Below, one piece after another: positions 48,595 to 61,356 of a stretch of DNA of 64,000 nt (position 1 is its first letter; every line of letters starts with the position of its first letter). A program made the translations under genes and the position numbers. The stretch lies in contig JALGAS010000006.1 of the NCBI GenBank assembly GCA_023078685.1, positions 1,302,001 to 1,366,000 on the forward strand. The letters run 5' to 3'. Source of the DNA: Neopestalotiopsis rosae (taxonomy: Eukaryota; Ascomycota; Sordariomycetes; Amphisphaeriales; Sporocadaceae). The notes beneath the pieces are model-generated. The model ran no database searches, was not told the DNA's origin, and worked only from the letters and a program-made list of their open reading frames with translations.

Positions 48595-49209
48595 CTAGCT
48601 AAGACATCCCTGGGCGCGCACCGCCATAAGCGTAATGGGATAGCAAGTCTCGCGGAATGAGCTCGCGCCCGGAACATCGCCGGCCGCCCCGATCAGCAGC
48701 GCCGGAAAAACGTCCGTCACGAACTCGGGCACGGGACAAAAGTGGAAGACGCTGTAGGCCGGCTTGGTCGGGTGCGCGCAGCCGAGGCGGGCGTTCTGGC
48801 TGTTGATCTGGCAGTTGAGGGCGACGCGGTTGGCGCCCTCGGGGTCGGCGGTCCGGTTGGTGGTGTCGAACCAGACGAGGCTCGAGCCGCTCCCGGCCTG
48901 GGGCACCGAGGCCACGACGCCGTTGTGCGGCGTGTAGAACTGCACGTTGCCCGGGCTGCGGTCGATCAGGTGGGCGTGGCTGTCGATGCTGAACTTGGTG
49001 GCCGAGGCGGCCGAGTCAAAGACGCCGTAGACGTACCAGTCGTACATCCAGTACTGGCCGACGTTTAGATAGCCCAGCAAGGTTCCGTTGGGGTTGATCC
49101 CCATGATTTTGAAGCAGCTTGGTGCCGCACTTACTGTGCGGTAGCCGGTTGTCGCTGCGGTCGCGGAAGAGGCCAAGGCCAGAGTGATGATTTGAGTAAA
49201 AGACAACAT
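48595..49209 (-). CDS. Small secreted cysteine-containing protein, hypothetical
   Basis: From the ATG at 49209 the frame gives 204 residues; the open frame extends to 49308 but the chosen Met begins a clear signal peptide (MLSFTQIITLALASSATA). The mature part has six Cys (in SCFKI, LNCQI, LGCAH, HFCPV, ETCYP, QGCLS), which could form three disulfides, and two N-glycosylation sequons (NGT, NRT). The segment ARSFKIMGINPNGT-like start and GNVQFYTPHNGVV do not match a family I know. It could be a cell-surface protein or an effector-like secreted protein. Its coding part is strikingly GC-rich against AT-rich flanks. Confidence 0.68.
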   Translation of the reverse strand: MLSFTQIITLALASSATAATTGYRTVSAAPSCFKIMGINPNGTLLGYLNVGQYWMYDWYVYGVFDSAASATKFSIDSHAHLIDRSPGNVQFYTPHNGVVASVPQAGSGSSLVWFDTTNRTADPEGANRVALNCQINSQNARLGCAHPTKPAYSVFHFCPVPEFVTDVFPALLIGAAGDVPGASSFRETCYPITLMAVRAQGCLS

Positions 49210-51974
49210 TGTGGGATGCAGTTTTAGATTGTTTTGCCAAGGCTCTTTGATCAGGTTTTCTGAATAGTGATGATCTGAAATTCCAGAGCCTAGGGTGGTG
49301 ATCCGCATGATTTATACTCATCGAGAAAGCCTCCTTGCAGGCTCATCTGGGTATACACATCCTCATCTTCCTCCTCATCACCTTGTAAGAACATCGTAAA
49401 AGGGTAAGCCCGGAGGCGAGCGGGAGATCTTGGTTATACTGTAGCCATCAGCGAGTATGACTGGTCGAATGGCGAGCCGAACCTTATATAATACCATTAT
49501 TCACAATTGCTTGATCGAGTGGCCTTCTTTCATGAGTGGCGAGCTGAGTCTATTTACCGTTTATGGTCACAGTCTGAGACCAGAACTTACAGCGCTCGAG
49601 TTCTCGACTTGTGCCGTGTCAGTCTTGGTCTGCCTTCGTCGCATGACGACTTGCGGCAAGTTCTTGGCATTGGTATTGGGCTAGCTGGAGTGAGACGTGG
49701 AACCTCTTTTAAGCTTGAACTTGCCTCGGCCCGTACAACTTGGGCGGGTACGATACTGCGTGGCGTGCGGCGAGAAGCTGAATTTGAGTAACTGTGGCTT
49801 ATTGCCTTCACTCATGAGCATGATGAGCAAGTTCCATTCAGCCTGTAGCTGTGAATCTGCCGATTTTGAGAACTTCCTCTCAATCGCAGTTATTCTCGCA
49901 GCTGGAAACTTTAGTCTCTCGCCTCACGCATCACCCAACTCTATCGTGGCGCTCGATTTTCGAAAATGAATTTTCTCAAAGCTCTGATTATCGATGCTTG
50001 ATGAAGTTGATCTGATATGAGCAGTAGGATATGTCTACAATAGCTTCGTCAAGGCTAGCGGTGTCTCCACGATGCGCGGCAATACGCCGTGTAATATAAA
50101 AATTCGTACCTTGCCTAAAGTGCTACAACGGATGCGCGGCAACAAGACGTAAACCCCGGGTAGTAAATATAGAGGCTCTGGCACTGGATTGGATGGCGCT
50201 GAGTGAATGCGAATGAGCTTTTGCGGCTAAATGACCACAAACACTATGTATAGACCCGCTTATGACAACTCATTTAGGAATATTTTGAGTATTGTTGGGG
50301 ACCTCTTATAGGAAGCTACCATTCTTGTCTATTGTTTCTAGCTTCTCATCCCGCCAAAGCCCGCCAAAGCAGTTCCCAACAACCTTTACTACACAGGCAG
50401 TCTTTACGTATATGGAAAGTTTAGCGAGATCATGGCTACTTGGGGTGTTACCAAAGCACCCTTTGAGCTGCCAAGGAGCGATCCTGGTGTTGATTAGGCT
50501 TATCTCAACTTGATACGATGCCAAGAAATCGGTAAATCAGTATCATCAAGCGTAGACACGTGGGCCGATCTGGGGTAATCTATAATATGCAACGATAGCC
50601 AGGCACAATTCGATTTTGTGCAAGGACGCGCACGACTCATGTCGGAGCAAAGATCAGACGATGATTAAATGGATCCGATTGTTCCGCAGACTGTTCAATT
50701 CAATTGTTGGAGCTGTTTGACCCATTACTTTTGGCATATTGTGCTCTTATCATACAAGAGATATCAAGAATGTTCGAGTATACCGCGCATCCAATACGCT
50801 TATCTACATACCAGATACCTAGCAGCATTGGTGCCATCATAGAAGCTAACAGTGGTAAGCCCCACACTTGGCGGATAGATTAGTCCCTTATGGCGAGAGT
50901 ATACACTGATCAATCAAGAGTGATAATGGACAGTTTCAAAGCACTAAACAGGTCGACTCTTATCAAAATCAGGAACAGAGACTTGATGCTTTCATTCATA
51001 TGCGGCAATGGACCCTAGTCTTTTCGGCTAGGGAATCCACACACCCTAAAGAAAGGAAGAGAGAGAAGTCTTGGCTTCGCTAATCACCTGCTGGAAACCG
51101 CTTGGATTTCTAGAAGGCAGAGTGATGCTCCAATAGGCGTCCTGCCTGACCAACAGCCGAGTGTCCACAGGGGTCTCGTAGCGGCCCCACCTTCTGAAAC
51201 GGTCAGGTCGTCCAAGGCACCTAGGTGCACCTACAGGGACTCTTCGGGCCTCTGATCGCTGAGCAATGGCTTTGCATGGCAACCTCCCAGCTCCTCTCGC
51301 CTCTGATCGCTGCTGGTTCCTGGCCTCTTCTTTCCGGGCTTTCCTGATTCGGACAGACTTGAGCCTCTGATGATTCTTATCTGCGAACGCCAAGAAGGCC
51401 ACCTCTGTCTTTTGATCGTCATGGCTCCAGGGATCATGTCGAGGTTCTGCCTCAATTGCACCCATTCGACCCTTCTGAGAGGCTGAACGACCACTAATTG
51501 ATGTAACCTATCTGGTCCTCCCATCCATGCCCACCTTGACTGTGACGGCACCTGTACCCTACCTTGCCTACCTTGCCTACCAGTCCTTACATTATCATTG
51601 CTGCTCTTCTATCTCGCTCGCAGCAGCATGTGCCTGCGCAGCTGCAACATGAGCAGCCCCCCGTTAACCAGGACCCGGGAGCTTGCGCCGTAAACGACAG
51701 GTGCTCGCCCGTCCATACAACCTGTGCCACCATGTGAGACGACACATGTGAAATACAGCCTATTCATCAAGCGCCCATTGGGTTTTCATTTATTAGAGCG
51801 CAAGTCGCTCATCTGTAACCCCGTGGGATGGCGCAATTCTATATCCTCTCCCAGGTGGCTCCTTCATTCTCTTCATCGGTAGCTTGGAAGTAACAAGTCA
51901 AGGATTCACAAAGAGGTAACGAACGAGGAAGAGGCCGAAGATTGTTTGTTTCCATTCCGTGCAGTTCAGACGCC
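49210..51974. other. 2.8 kb spacer with degenerate coding-like pieces
   Basis: Plus-strand 49507-49791 is a 95-codon frame without ATG start and with coding-like composition. Minus-strand 51551-51046 has overlapping frames with Arg/Gln-rich translations and an internal direct repeat of CCTCTGATCGCTG (51249 and 51300). Neither can be assigned; both may be decayed genes or element fragments. The last 200 bases are the promoter of the MFS gene. Tandem TACCTTGCC words occur near 51560. Confidence 0.35.
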
Positions 51975-53429
51975 ATGGACACTTACAAGTCCACCCTCGT
52001 CGGGCTTTTGGGCCTCAGCTCGCTGCTGCTCGTCAGCCAGCCCACCCGTCAGTCGGCGCTGAGGGCCCAAGCCGTCAAGGTCAAGAAGTCCAACCCCGAC
52101 GGCAAGATCCCTCCGCATTCCAAGAAGCACCCGCAGAAGAAGATCTACCTCGTCTACTTTCTCATGACTGTATCAGCTTGGCTGCAGGTAAATTACTAGC
52201 AATTCCCGACTTTCACAAAGAGAAGACCTCTAACATTTCGCCACTAGGAAATCTTCATCACCAACCTGTACAAGAAGGAATACAACCTGTCCAACGACAC
52301 CATTTTCCAATTGACTCTGATTAACTTTATGACGAGCGGTGTTGTCACCGTCTTCTCTGGTGCCTTTGCCGACAAGTATGGCCGCAAGTCCACCAATGTC
52401 GTCTTTACCGGCTGCTACGGCGCCGCCGCTTGCTTGGCCATGATCCCCGAACTTCCCGCCATCTTTGCCGGCCGCGTCCTAGGCGGTATCGCGCAGGCTC
52501 TCATGTTTGGCGTTCTCGACTCGCTCATCGTCAGCGACTTCTTCTCGCGCAAGCTCATCACTCAGGGCTGCGATCTGTACCGCACTTTTGGTACCATGGG
52601 AGTCATCAACAGCTTCGCAGCCGTCATGTGTGGTGTTCTTGGTGACCGCCTCATCTGGGCGACCGGCTACAACAAGGCCCCCTTCGTTGTCAGCTGGTTG
52701 GTCATGTGGCAGGCTATGCAGCTCGTCTGGTCAAAGATGGTAAGTGCATGTACATTTTATGTTTGGCTTGAATTTCCTCTAATCTTGTCACTACAGAGAG
52801 AGTCATATGGTGCCGTTTCTACCGACGACATGGAGCTCAAGAAGAACACCCCATCTCTGGGTACATTCTTCAAGCGCCCCTACGTCTGGGCTCTTATGCT
52901 CGCCGCCATGGCATTCGAGGGCTCTTCGTTCATGTTCGCCTTTGCCGCTCTCCCCGTCATTAACTCGGTCCACCGCACCAAGTCGGAGCTCCCAGCAACC
53001 TACCTGTTCGCCTGCATCATGACCTCGGCCCTGGTTGGTTCTCTGTCCTTCAACATCATGATGGTCAAGAAGAGATTCCGCCACATTCGTCTGCTCAGCT
53101 TGGTTCTTCTCGGTGCCAACTTTGTCTGCTACCGTCTTGCCCGCCCCAAGAACGAGCGCAGCACTTTCTGGATGGCCAACATGTTTGGTCTGCTCATTGG
53201 TCTCTACTACCCCTGCATTGGCACCCTTAAGGCCCGCCTCATTGAGGAGGGTATCCGCTCGACCGTCTTCAGCTTGGTTCGGGCTCCCGTCTACCTCTAC
53301 GTCATTGCTCAGCTCCTTTTGAACCAGGGTACTCCTACCATGGTCAGAATGTTCCAGACCTCGTCGTGGTGGCTCATGGCTGCCTTTGCTATGACTTGGA
53401 TCATCTCGTACAACAAGAAGCTGCCGTAA
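51975..53429 (+). CDS. MFS transporter of the MFSD5/molybdate-anion type
   Basis: Three exons, 51975-52187, 52248-52739 and 52797-53429, giving 445 residues; start context CGCCATGGAC is strong. The protein has around 11-12 hydrophobic segments. The first helix is followed by a charged loop and YLVYFLMTVSAWLQ, then NLYKKEYNLS, the MFS loop motif GAFADKYGRKST, and GRVLGGIAQALMFGVLDSLI. This arrangement fits the MFS_5 group, known as the molybdate-anion transporter in algae and MFSD5 in animals. It would move molybdate or a related anion across a membrane; the substrate is inferred from the family. The second intron (57 bases) is in phase and stop-free, so retention would insert 19 residues. Confidence 0.86.
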
Positions 53430-54348
53430 ATCAGCCTCCTCTCGACCCGGTCTCACGCCACAGTATGTCGGATCGCTGTCAGGGGCGCAAAGTCGGTCTG
53501 GTTCAGCGACCCTCAGGCGTGTGGATGCCGTGCCGGAGAATTGAAAGAGGGCACCAACTTGAAACAAAGGCCGACATGTTCACGAAATTGTCAAGCATGG
53601 TCCTGGCCAGCCAGAGCTGGTGGAGTCTAGAGGATGAGATGAGAGATGCGTCGAGAAAGCGGCACAATGGTGAAGATGGTTTGGTGAGGCGATTACTGAA
53701 GTTACTCATGTCAAAATAGTATGTATGCATCTTGGGCGGAGTGGGGGTTATCATTACTGCAGAGACTTATCTGCACTCTCCTTTTCTCTGCATTGTATAT
53801 AGTAGGGCGCTTTTGCATAGACTGAAATCTATTGGGTTTAACATCTCGATTTACACAATTCCGTCCTCTTCATTGCTGTGATCTTGAGTTCACCCACTAT
53901 ACTCGATTACATCCAACCTGATCATGCTAAAGGAATTTTCGCAAAGATTCTCTTCTCAAGTGAAAGAAAGAAAACAACATTTTGAAATCTATCAAGTACA
54001 TAACATACATTTATCAAGATGAGAACCACACACCACACACAAGTCATCCTTCCCTCAATCCAGCCCTAGATGCCCAGTCGTCAATTACCACACGCCACAC
54101 TCCAATCATAATTGCTCCAGCCGTTGGCTCAATCCTGGTAGCCGTATCTTATCTCACTGCCCGGCTCATGTCAGTGAATGGTTTCTTCGAAAATATTATG
54201 TATATAAGTACACGCCATTTTCTCTTGAAAGAAACTTGACGTCAGGTATGCCCGACAAAAGAAAGTGACTACCAGAAATTGGATGCTTCAATAACTTACC
54301 TCTCGATCTCTACTCATCAAAGCATCATGATGACGACGCGGCCCAATC
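53430..54348. other. Spacer between convergent genes, no gene seen
   Basis: Contains the 3' ends of the transporter and the ubiquitin hydrolase-like gene. No coding-like frame. Confidence 0.45.
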
Positions 54349-57300
54349 CTATTCCTCGGCGTCTTTTTGACAGTCCCATGGGTGATATTTGTAACCCCTC
54401 AAGGCGGGGATGTCGTTGACGCTGTAGGTTCCCGTGACCGGGATTGGCAACATCGAGATAGTGGGCGTCTTTGAAGTTCCATCTTCATCCGATGACGAGC
54501 TCGAGGAGTCATCATCAGCTTCGCTAGATGACGAAGAGGAAGATGAAGACGTGGACGAGGATGAGGATGACGAAGATGTGGAAAAGTCGAGTTGTTCCTG
54601 CATCGAGAGCTTGCCCTTCTTGGCGGGACGGCCGGGCGGGAAAATTCCCTTTCTCTTCGTTCCCAATGTGACCGCATTCTGGGGAACGTGGCGTGGAGAC
54701 TGCTTGGGCAACTCGAGGTCCTTTGACTTGGAGGCGGCTTGGCGAGCTCTTGTCCTTGCGGCAGCATCTGCAGCAGTTCGCCCCTTGGAGTACTTGATCA
54801 CACCAGTGCGCGGAGTGGCACGCGATGCAAGCAGTGCAGCTTCGTACTCGGTATCCATGAACCCTTCCTTTATCGCGAGTTCTCTCGGATCAACAGCGAT
54901 TTCCTCCTCCTCGTCCTCCTCTTCCTCCTCCGTCTCTTCTCCCTGCTCAGACTCCGTGTCGATACCTCCGCTATGACTAGGAGCATCAGCCAGCTCGACC
55001 GGTGCCGGTCCGCCGTACACCTTGTACTCCCACAGCCGCCGCTGGTCCTCGCGCTTAAAGGCATTGACATAGTCCTTCTTGACCGGCGGCTTACGCGCGA
55101 GCCTGCTCTTGACCGCGAGCCCCAGCACGTCGGCCGTGTGCTGCAGCTTGGCCAGGCTGTATAGCGTGTAGTCGCGCTTCTTTTGATCAAAGTGCTTGAG
55201 CCAGATGGCCCGCCAGGTCTGGAGGCCCGGGTTCCGCCCCACGGGCGCGTTGAGCCCTTCCTCGTCAAAGGCGGCCTCAAAGTCCTTGCGCTTCCACTTT
55301 TCGCTCTCGGCGATGCGCGGATCGTCCCCGTCCGTGTCGATCGACCACGGCACCCGGGGCTTCTCGGGCTCCCTGGGCTCCCAGGACGACGGCTGCGCGG
55401 GCGGCGGCTTCACGCCGGTCGGGGCCGGCCCGGGCCCCTTGATCGTCGGGGGCGTCTCCCAGCCGGGTGTCGACCCGTACACCTCCCGGAGCCGCCGGCG
55501 CTCCTCGCGCCACGCGTCCAGCTCCTTGATGGACTTGAAGGCTTCCTGCCACCGTAGCAGTGACTTCTCGTAGTGCTTTTCTTGCTCCTCGGTCATGCCG
55601 TTTTCACCAATCTTCTCCTTCTTCTTCTTCTTTCCCTTGTCCTTTTTGCCGCTCTTCTTGTCCTTCTTTTCCTTCTTTTCCTTCTTCTTGGTGCTACTGC
55701 TACCGCCGCTGCCGCCACGGAGACCCGTCGTTGTCTTTGTAGGCCTCGACGTTTGTCTCCCCGCGCTTGTTCCTTGGCTCTTCTTCGGAGAATCCCTTTT
55801 GGTCTCAGACTTTTGGCTCTTGACCCATTCCGTATACAGTTCTATCTCGCTCTTTCCCGACGACGGCTGGGGGGTTTGTCTGCTACCAAGAGCCGGAGGA
55901 GCTGGCGTCGGTGTCCTTACCACCGGCGCCGGCGCCGACGGAGGCGGCGGAAAGCCCGAGGACCCAGTCTGTGGTCCCGGCGGCTTGCCTGCGGAGAATC
56001 CAGTCTGTGGCCCCGGCGGCTTGCCTGCGGAGAATCCAGTCTGTGGTCCCGGCGGCTTGCCTCCGGCAAATCCAGTACAGCCCCCGCTGGTCCCCGAGGT
56101 GTAGTACGAGTAGCCCGGCACCTTGACATCGTCTTCGGGGTTCGCGGACGCGTAATTGAGGCCTTCGTAGCCGGCAAAGCCGTCGGGGTCATCATAACTC
56201 GTGAAATCGATGGGGGGCAGCCCTGATGAGCTCGTGTCTTTTGGGCCCGTTATACTGATGACTGGTGCTCCCGAGGACGTATCACCTCCTCCGGCCGTGG
56301 TCGGGTTCATGGTGTCGTTGAACATACCACCACCACCACCGGTAAACCCGGTAAACCCACCGCCAAAACCGGTCAATCCACCACCACCGGTAGTAGGGAG
56401 GACGCCGCCAAAAGACGGTTGAGTGGGGTGAAAAGTTGGCGTTGGCGTTGGCGTTGTATGTGTAATAGGCATACCAGCAAATGGGTCCGGGGGAAAAGCA
56501 GTCGAACTCCTAATTGGTTTCTTGCGAGGTTTAGGAGTCGGTGTTGTAGGTGGAATAGGCGGATCCGGGGTCACAGATGACCTACCCCCCGTGTTTGGTT
56601 TCTTGGGAGGTGTCGGTGGTTGCAACGTGCCGCCGAGCCCATGCTTTGTCCCTCTGGTGCCATTATTGCCATTTTTGGACGCGTTCTTGTCCGACTCTGG
56701 GCTCGGGCTCGGGGTAGGCATCGGGTTTCTTTCACCGGCTGGCTCCTTGGTCACCGTGCCCCCGGTCCGGTCCAGAACGTAGAAGGCGAGTCTCGGACGC
56801 CAGAAGTCGTTCTCCCAGACTTCTTTCTTGGTTTCTCTGTATATTTTGCCGCCCATGTCATCGATGTGTTCCCACGTGTTGTCGTCTCGGCGCAGAAACG
56901 CGGTGTAGTGCGAGGCGTCCCTGGAATTGAGGTTGAACGGCGCCGCGACAAAAGACTCGAGTCTGTATACCCACCGCTCTCCGCCACCGGCGTCGTCATG
57001 TTCAGGCTCCGAGTCGTCCAGAGCACTCATGTCGAGGAACTCGGGCAGATTCGTGTGGACTGTCGTGTCGATTTCATAGGCCCCTTTTTCTGCATCATAT
57101 TCTTTGTCGTATACCAGGGGAATCGCCAGCACCTCTGGCAAGTAGGAGAGTTTGTAAAAGCAGGTCGTCTTGCTCTCCACTTCGCAGTAAGGGCAGGTGC
57201 GCAAAGCCGGATTTTCATCAACGAATCGGCTCTCGAGTGCTGCTTTAAAGTTCTTGTGTAAAGACTTTGCCAGACTGGGGCAGAACAAAGCCGTATCCCC

Positions 57301-58192
57301 TCCGGGCGTACTGCCGTCTTGATACCTCACCTTGCTGCCCTTGGCTTCAGCGCAACAATTGAATGTCACTCTCATGTTCATTTTATGTAGAAAAGTTCTA
57401 CTAAATACTGCCGCCAGGTCGCTTGCACTGTGGGGAGACATCAGCACCCAAATTCATGCGTGAGCACAAAGGTGATAGCAAAGGGGAAAGACCAGAAGAT
57501 GGTGGGAGTGAGAAGAAGAGAGAGGGGAGAATAAGAGACCTATATCAAGGGTTGTTTGACATCTGTCGCACGACTTACAGGTCTGGTTGCTCCACAGTTG
57601 CTAGACGGGTCATCAAATACATGTATAACTCGAGCGAATCCTCTGCCGAATTTAGCCCTCTGTCTATCTTCATCCCGTGCAGTAGACGCTCTTCCCATGT
57701 GTCATTTGATTCATCCGTGTTTTTCGGATAAGCGCCAGGGACCTTGCGTAAATAATTCCAGAAACGGGTCGCATGATCTCGCAACGATGTTCCGCCGTGG
57801 CGGAACTCCTGGTGCAAGTCCGCCAGATATTTGAAAATTATGAATTTCTCTGGTTGTTGCAAAGCATCCTTACTCAAAGCCTGCTCCGAACCATAGACCC
57901 CGTTGCTAACAGTGTTTATGTAGTTGACAAAAGGTGCGACGTTGAAGAGAGCGGCGAGCATGGCATTGCGATAGCAGGTATTTGCTGGCACATGCGGAAT
58001 GGCCTGGAGTCTCTGGTCTGGCTCGAAGGCATCTCTGTTAAAGATTTCCAGCGGGACCACTCGTTTCTCAATCCCTGGTATCCGCTGAAAGGTTTGTCTT
58101 TGTCGGTTCTTGTCGGGTGTTGGCAAGTCGTGGTTGGGGGCTTTAGGATAGGTGATTCTAATCGCGTCCACTTTCTTCTTCGAGCCCGCCAT
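54349..58192 (-). CDS. USP-type ubiquitin hydrolase-like protein with long disordered tail
   Basis: Two exons, 58192-57579 and 57427-54349, with a GTAAGT donor and CCCCACAG acceptor; 1,230 residues. The Cys box is at residues 66-85 (PHVPANTCYRNAMLAALFN, Cys73) and the His box near 375-415 (DASHYTAFLRR with His378, then WEHIDDMGG with Asp394, and FYVLDR). This is the layout of C19 ubiquitin-specific proteases, so it likely removes ubiquitin from substrates. The usual Gly before NTC is Ala here. A CPYC pair near residue 284 may be half a zinc ribbon. From about residue 430 the protein is Pro/Gly/Ser-rich with a triple 12-residue repeat, then Lys-rich (KKKEKKEKKDKK), a predicted helical region (WRAIWLKHFDQKKRDY), and a Ser/Asp tract near the end. 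The tail may set targets or location. Confidence 0.78.
55964..56071. repeat. 36-base tandem repeat, three copies
   Basis: Copies start near 55964, 56000 and 56036 and encode a 12-residue unit (GPQTGFSAGKPP) in the hydrolase tail. Length variation between strains would be expected. Confidence 0.9.
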
Positions 58193-61100
58193 GATGGCTA
58201 AAAGTGAAAGAATGACCAGCAACGAGGATTATCTCTGCCAAGTTGTGGTGGCGACTTCCAAAATATTCCCGATTTCGAGAAGAGATTATGTGCGGTATAT
58301 GGCAAGTGTAAGTGCATGTATAGTAAAAAGATTAGAAAGACTGGGAGCGGGATCTTTTTGGCAGGACACCATGATGAGCTTTTCGCAACCGAATATCCTT
58401 GGAGACGACAGTATACCGGATGCGTTTTGTTGTCTTCCGTCTCTGGTCTTTGTCTTTCTATCATTGCCATAGTCCGAAAACGGCAAAAAACAAAGTCGAG
58501 ATCTGCTATTTCTATGGGAGGATGAGACAAAGCAGAGGACTAGGCTCAGTTTGTTCCAAATCATGACTGATAAGCCGTAGATGACTATTTGATCTCCTAT
58601 ATGGAAGACTTGAGCAAGTTGCCCGTCATGGTGACGCGACAGTACCAAAACGTTGTGATTCCCCGTTACATCTTCAGTGCTGTGATTCCGTGAATTTGGC
58701 AGGTGGGTATTATAATCTTGCTATGGATAAGGCGATGCAGTCATACGTGGGAAGCTTTCGACATGAGAGCGAATTGATTGTATACGAGGAAAATCAGACA
58801 CTGGACGACAATTCACTGATTTCCTACGTCGACAAAAGAACCACGTAAACTCAACTCGTGACATCCGTAATTACCTCGTACGCATCAGGATCTGAAAACA
58901 CAGCAATTGGTGTCTGCTATTGACATGAAAAGCATTGGGACTTGTCCATGATGGAAGGGCTAGACTCAGCTTGATGAAAACGTTTGTATCGGAAGCAATG
59001 TCTCAAACCGAGGGCAAGATTGGAATGCTTGTGGTTGCCAGGAACAAGTGACTGTCAGGAATGCCAATAACCACCAATCTTTGCCAGCATTTCCGATTTG
59101 CACCGCCACATAAAGCAAGCAGCATTTCATTGGCACAAAGGCACAAAATCCACAAAGGTTTATGAATGTCCTTGCATAGTTGACTTTCCACTTATGGCTA
59201 TCATTCACGTGGTGGCGAGAAGTGCAAGCGATTCAATCAAAGACACGAGAGTGATCAGCGAGCACAAGCCATGATAAGCGGTGCCCGCCATGACTGGAAG
59301 GAAAAATTTTTGGTTCGAGGACCACAGAATGACTTCATACCACAGAAACACGAGTTGTATCAAGCCATTATGATCACTTCCATCCACGGTAAAACTTGAG
59401 GGGTCCGCCCTTGTTTTTAAGTTGCGATCAGTGGAGCACACAAAGTTTAGACGCACAGGGGGATCGCACCAATGGGAAGTGGATAAGCCCAACGACTATA
59501 TGATCTTCAGACGACGGGGCCAATCTTTATATACTCGGAGAATCGGAGTTGGGTGCACACCTTTGGAAGGGCTTGGTTGGTTGCGAGTAATGGAAGAGTA
59601 CTAGAATAACGAATCTCCCGGTACCTTGCATAAGTTTACATCACCATGATCGCATCTGTCTTCGGACCGAGGCCCCGACGCCTTGCATCGTTTTTGTCAT
59701 TTCAGCGCTTTCCCAATTAAGCTTGAATTTCACCAAGTACATAAGCTTAATCCAGGGGTATCTCTTTTCTTGCTTCTTCGCCCTTTGTGTTGCCCCCCAT
59801 GTGGGTAATGTTATCGTGCTGGGGTGGGTGGAGAGAAGATAGAGCGCAAACACAACCGAAAAAGCTAACCCCTGAACATCAATTAACCCAGCAGCTTAGC
59901 AGCGTTTTTTTTTAGCGCTCTACTTCTTTTTTCTTTCCTACGATGTACTACCCTAGATCAGCCGCGCTAAAAAAGAAGGATTCACTTTAGCTGGAACCAA
60001 GACTCGGTGCTGTTGCTCTGTGCTTTGCTATCCTCCCTCGCTACCAATACCACCTTGAGGCATCATTACCCACAAATTGGCGAGCCTACCAGCCTACCTA
60101 GGCGCTCGCTTGCTCGTACCTGACAGGTGAAGCAACACAGATCGTAATTTGTCTGTCACTCTTCCCGAGAACTATCGGTTTTTTTTCGCTTGCGGGCAAA
60201 GGCGGGGACGATCATCTGATGTTTAGTGTATATACATTTTATGGGGTTCTTCATCTACTTTAGAGTTCTCCGTTGTGCATAACTCGAGGTGTACACAATT
60301 TCTACATACTCTAATGCCAAGGGATTTCTAATACTGACATATCAATATTGGGAAAAGGCCACTAAACCTGTACTGCCAAAAAAGCCCTCAACCTGCACGA
60401 ATGCGGCACGTACAGGCAAGCCAGCGCAGCCAACGGAGCGCAATTCGGAAATTAGACATACAGGCACATCAGATCATGTTTCCATTATGCACTCACTCTG
60501 CCACTCCTACGAACGACCCCCTTGAAGGATGCGGCCAAGCACTTTTGGACGCCCTTTTTCATTTCCAAACCAAGGTTGTAGATATTCCTTGCTATGCGTT
60601 CTACGGCAAGCAAACTCGGTTCTTTCTTATGTACAAGATCAAGGAAGAAATTCAGCACGCGAATTTGGACCCTTGCAGTCTGACTTGTGGTAAGGGGCCT
60701 TTAGCCTATAGTCATCTTGCAAAATCCCCAGGAAACCGGACCTCGTACCGATGGGCTGTCCCGAGGCCGTGTTACACTGGGTTCGGGTTGTTACTGGCCT
60801 CTCCGCAAGAATATCGTATTGCGCCCAAATCTTTCAAGTCATAAGAACACTGGTCACAAGAATGCTATTCGCGATACCATAATACAATTTTCAAGTCGGG
60901 AAAGAGAATAATGATGTATGTAATCTTGTCTTGGATGAAATATGTATAGACGGAAGAAGTATTTCTCTGCTCTGCTCCGACAAAAATGGCCTTTTCTTTT
61001 TCCATCAAGATGAGAATAATTCTAACAAATACGCTACGTCAACATGCTGCTTGGCTCGCCTGGCCCAAAAATAGGGCCGGTTTCCTTCAGTCGATGCATT

Positions 61101-61356
61101 CCAAAGTTTCTCTCTGCATGCAATCATCAAATTCAGTCCTGTGGGTAACAAGGTAGTTTACACCTGCGCCAGTGGGTATCCCGTGTCAAATGTCATTATA
61201 AGAAATGTAATTGTGAAGGCCATCCCAGTCCTCCCCGGCTTTAGCTGATGAGAAAGCTAGATAAAGATCGTTCAGGCTTGTGTGACCTCGGCTTGGGGGT
61301 CGTCAAGAAGTAAATGGTCGAAAACTGATTTCTTTTCAATCGTCAAGAAATCAAGC
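58193..61356. other. 3.2 kb spacer, no supported gene
   Basis: The left part is the promoter of the hydrolase-like gene and the right end is the 3' side of the GH16 gene. A plus-strand frame from an ATG at 60401 (147 codons) has weak coding character and no recognisable feature. T/A runs occur near 59900-59990. Confidence 0.4.
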
